Assembly: GCA_002495885.1 (NCBI GenBank)
Contig: DAHG01000010.1
Coordinates: 1 to 14,556, forward strand
Length of the DNA stretch: 14,556 nt
From: Methanocellaceae archaeon UBA148
GTDB taxonomy: Archaea > Halobacteriota > UBA148
Reading direction: 5' to 3'
This document shows positions 14,555 to 14,556 of the stretch, piece after piece. The translations under genes and the position numbers were made by a program. How positions within the stretch are numbered: position 1 is the stretch's first letter; every line of letters begins with the position of its first letter. The notes below the pieces were generated by a model that searched no databases, was not told where the DNA came from, and worked only from the letters and a program-made list of their open reading frames with translations.

Positions 14555-14556
14555 TC

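Larger units (their letters stand above)
14113..14556. other. Right-end region with promoter-like block, inverted repeat and possible element tail
   Basis: 444 bp with no secure gene. In order: an open in-frame continuation after the larC-like stop (to 14394) that does not resemble LarC; a palindrome, TATA box and tandem repeat at 14231-14297; short frames starting at 14304 (19 codons) and 14384 (51 codons) that I do not trust; an 11-bp inverted repeat (14358-14425); and a minus-strand frame open at the window edge (14426-14554). Confidence 0.5.

Noticed and set aside
1..14556. CRISPR array, tRNA or rRNA genes
   Set aside because: No series of regularly spaced repeats and no tRNA-like or rRNA-like stretch was seen on reading both strands.

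Overview
The window looks like chromosome from an uncultivated anaerobic archaeon. Genes are preceded by TATA-like boxes about 26 nt from plausible transcription starts (divergent box at 618-628; others near 171-178, 4338-4346 and 9879-9889) rather than bacterial -35/-10 pairs. Ribosome sites are GGTGA or AGGAGGT types, and TTG and GTG starts are used. The content is anaerobic: a tungsten-type aldehyde ferredoxin oxidoreductase (AOR), two B12-type radical SAM enzymes, an exported reductive dehalogenase-like protein and a LarC-like nickel-cofactor protein. I cannot fix the phylum from sequence alone; Bathyarchaeia-like or Asgard-like lineages are plausible guesses.

Layout. 1-123 (-): N-terminal fragment of an unrecognised gene. 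210-593 (-): ArsR-type repressor, divergent from 693-2099 (+), a Tat-exported RdhA-like corrinoid/iron-sulfur protein with a Val-Glu-Lys repeat stalk and a classical C2H2 zinc finger. 2746-4257 then 2163-2717 (both -): a B12-binding radical SAM enzyme followed 28 bp later by a four-helix membrane protein that converges on the dehalogenase gene. 9445 down to 4695 (-): AOR, then a LuxE-like acyl-protein synthetase and a LuxC-like acyl reductase with 2 bp between the last two. 9926-11407 (+): a second, different radical SAM protein, whose stop codon overlaps that of a ThiF/MoeB-type E1-like protein on the other strand (11404-12303). 13069-14112 (+): a LarC-like protein that stops short of the family C-terminus. 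The right end holds promoter-like and repeat sequence and a possible transposase tail.

How the genes may work together. LuxE activates a fatty acid with ATP and passes the acyl group to LuxC, which reduces it to an aldehyde. AOR interconverts aldehyde and acid using ferredoxin. Side by side they could form an acid/aldehyde cycle linking NAD(P)H, ATP and ferredoxin, or a route to or from a specific aldehyde; this is inference. An 81% identical 32-bp element lies 209-218 bp upstream of the starts of both luxE and the first radical SAM gene, hinting at shared control. The ThiF-like protein could serve tungstopterin or sulfur-carrier chemistry for AOR, but nothing in the sequence proves it.

The main oddities are the exported dehalogenase carrying a eukaryote-style C2H2 finger, the AOR-LuxE-LuxC set, the paired upstream elements, the short orphan LarC, and the structured promoter and inverted repeat at the right edge.
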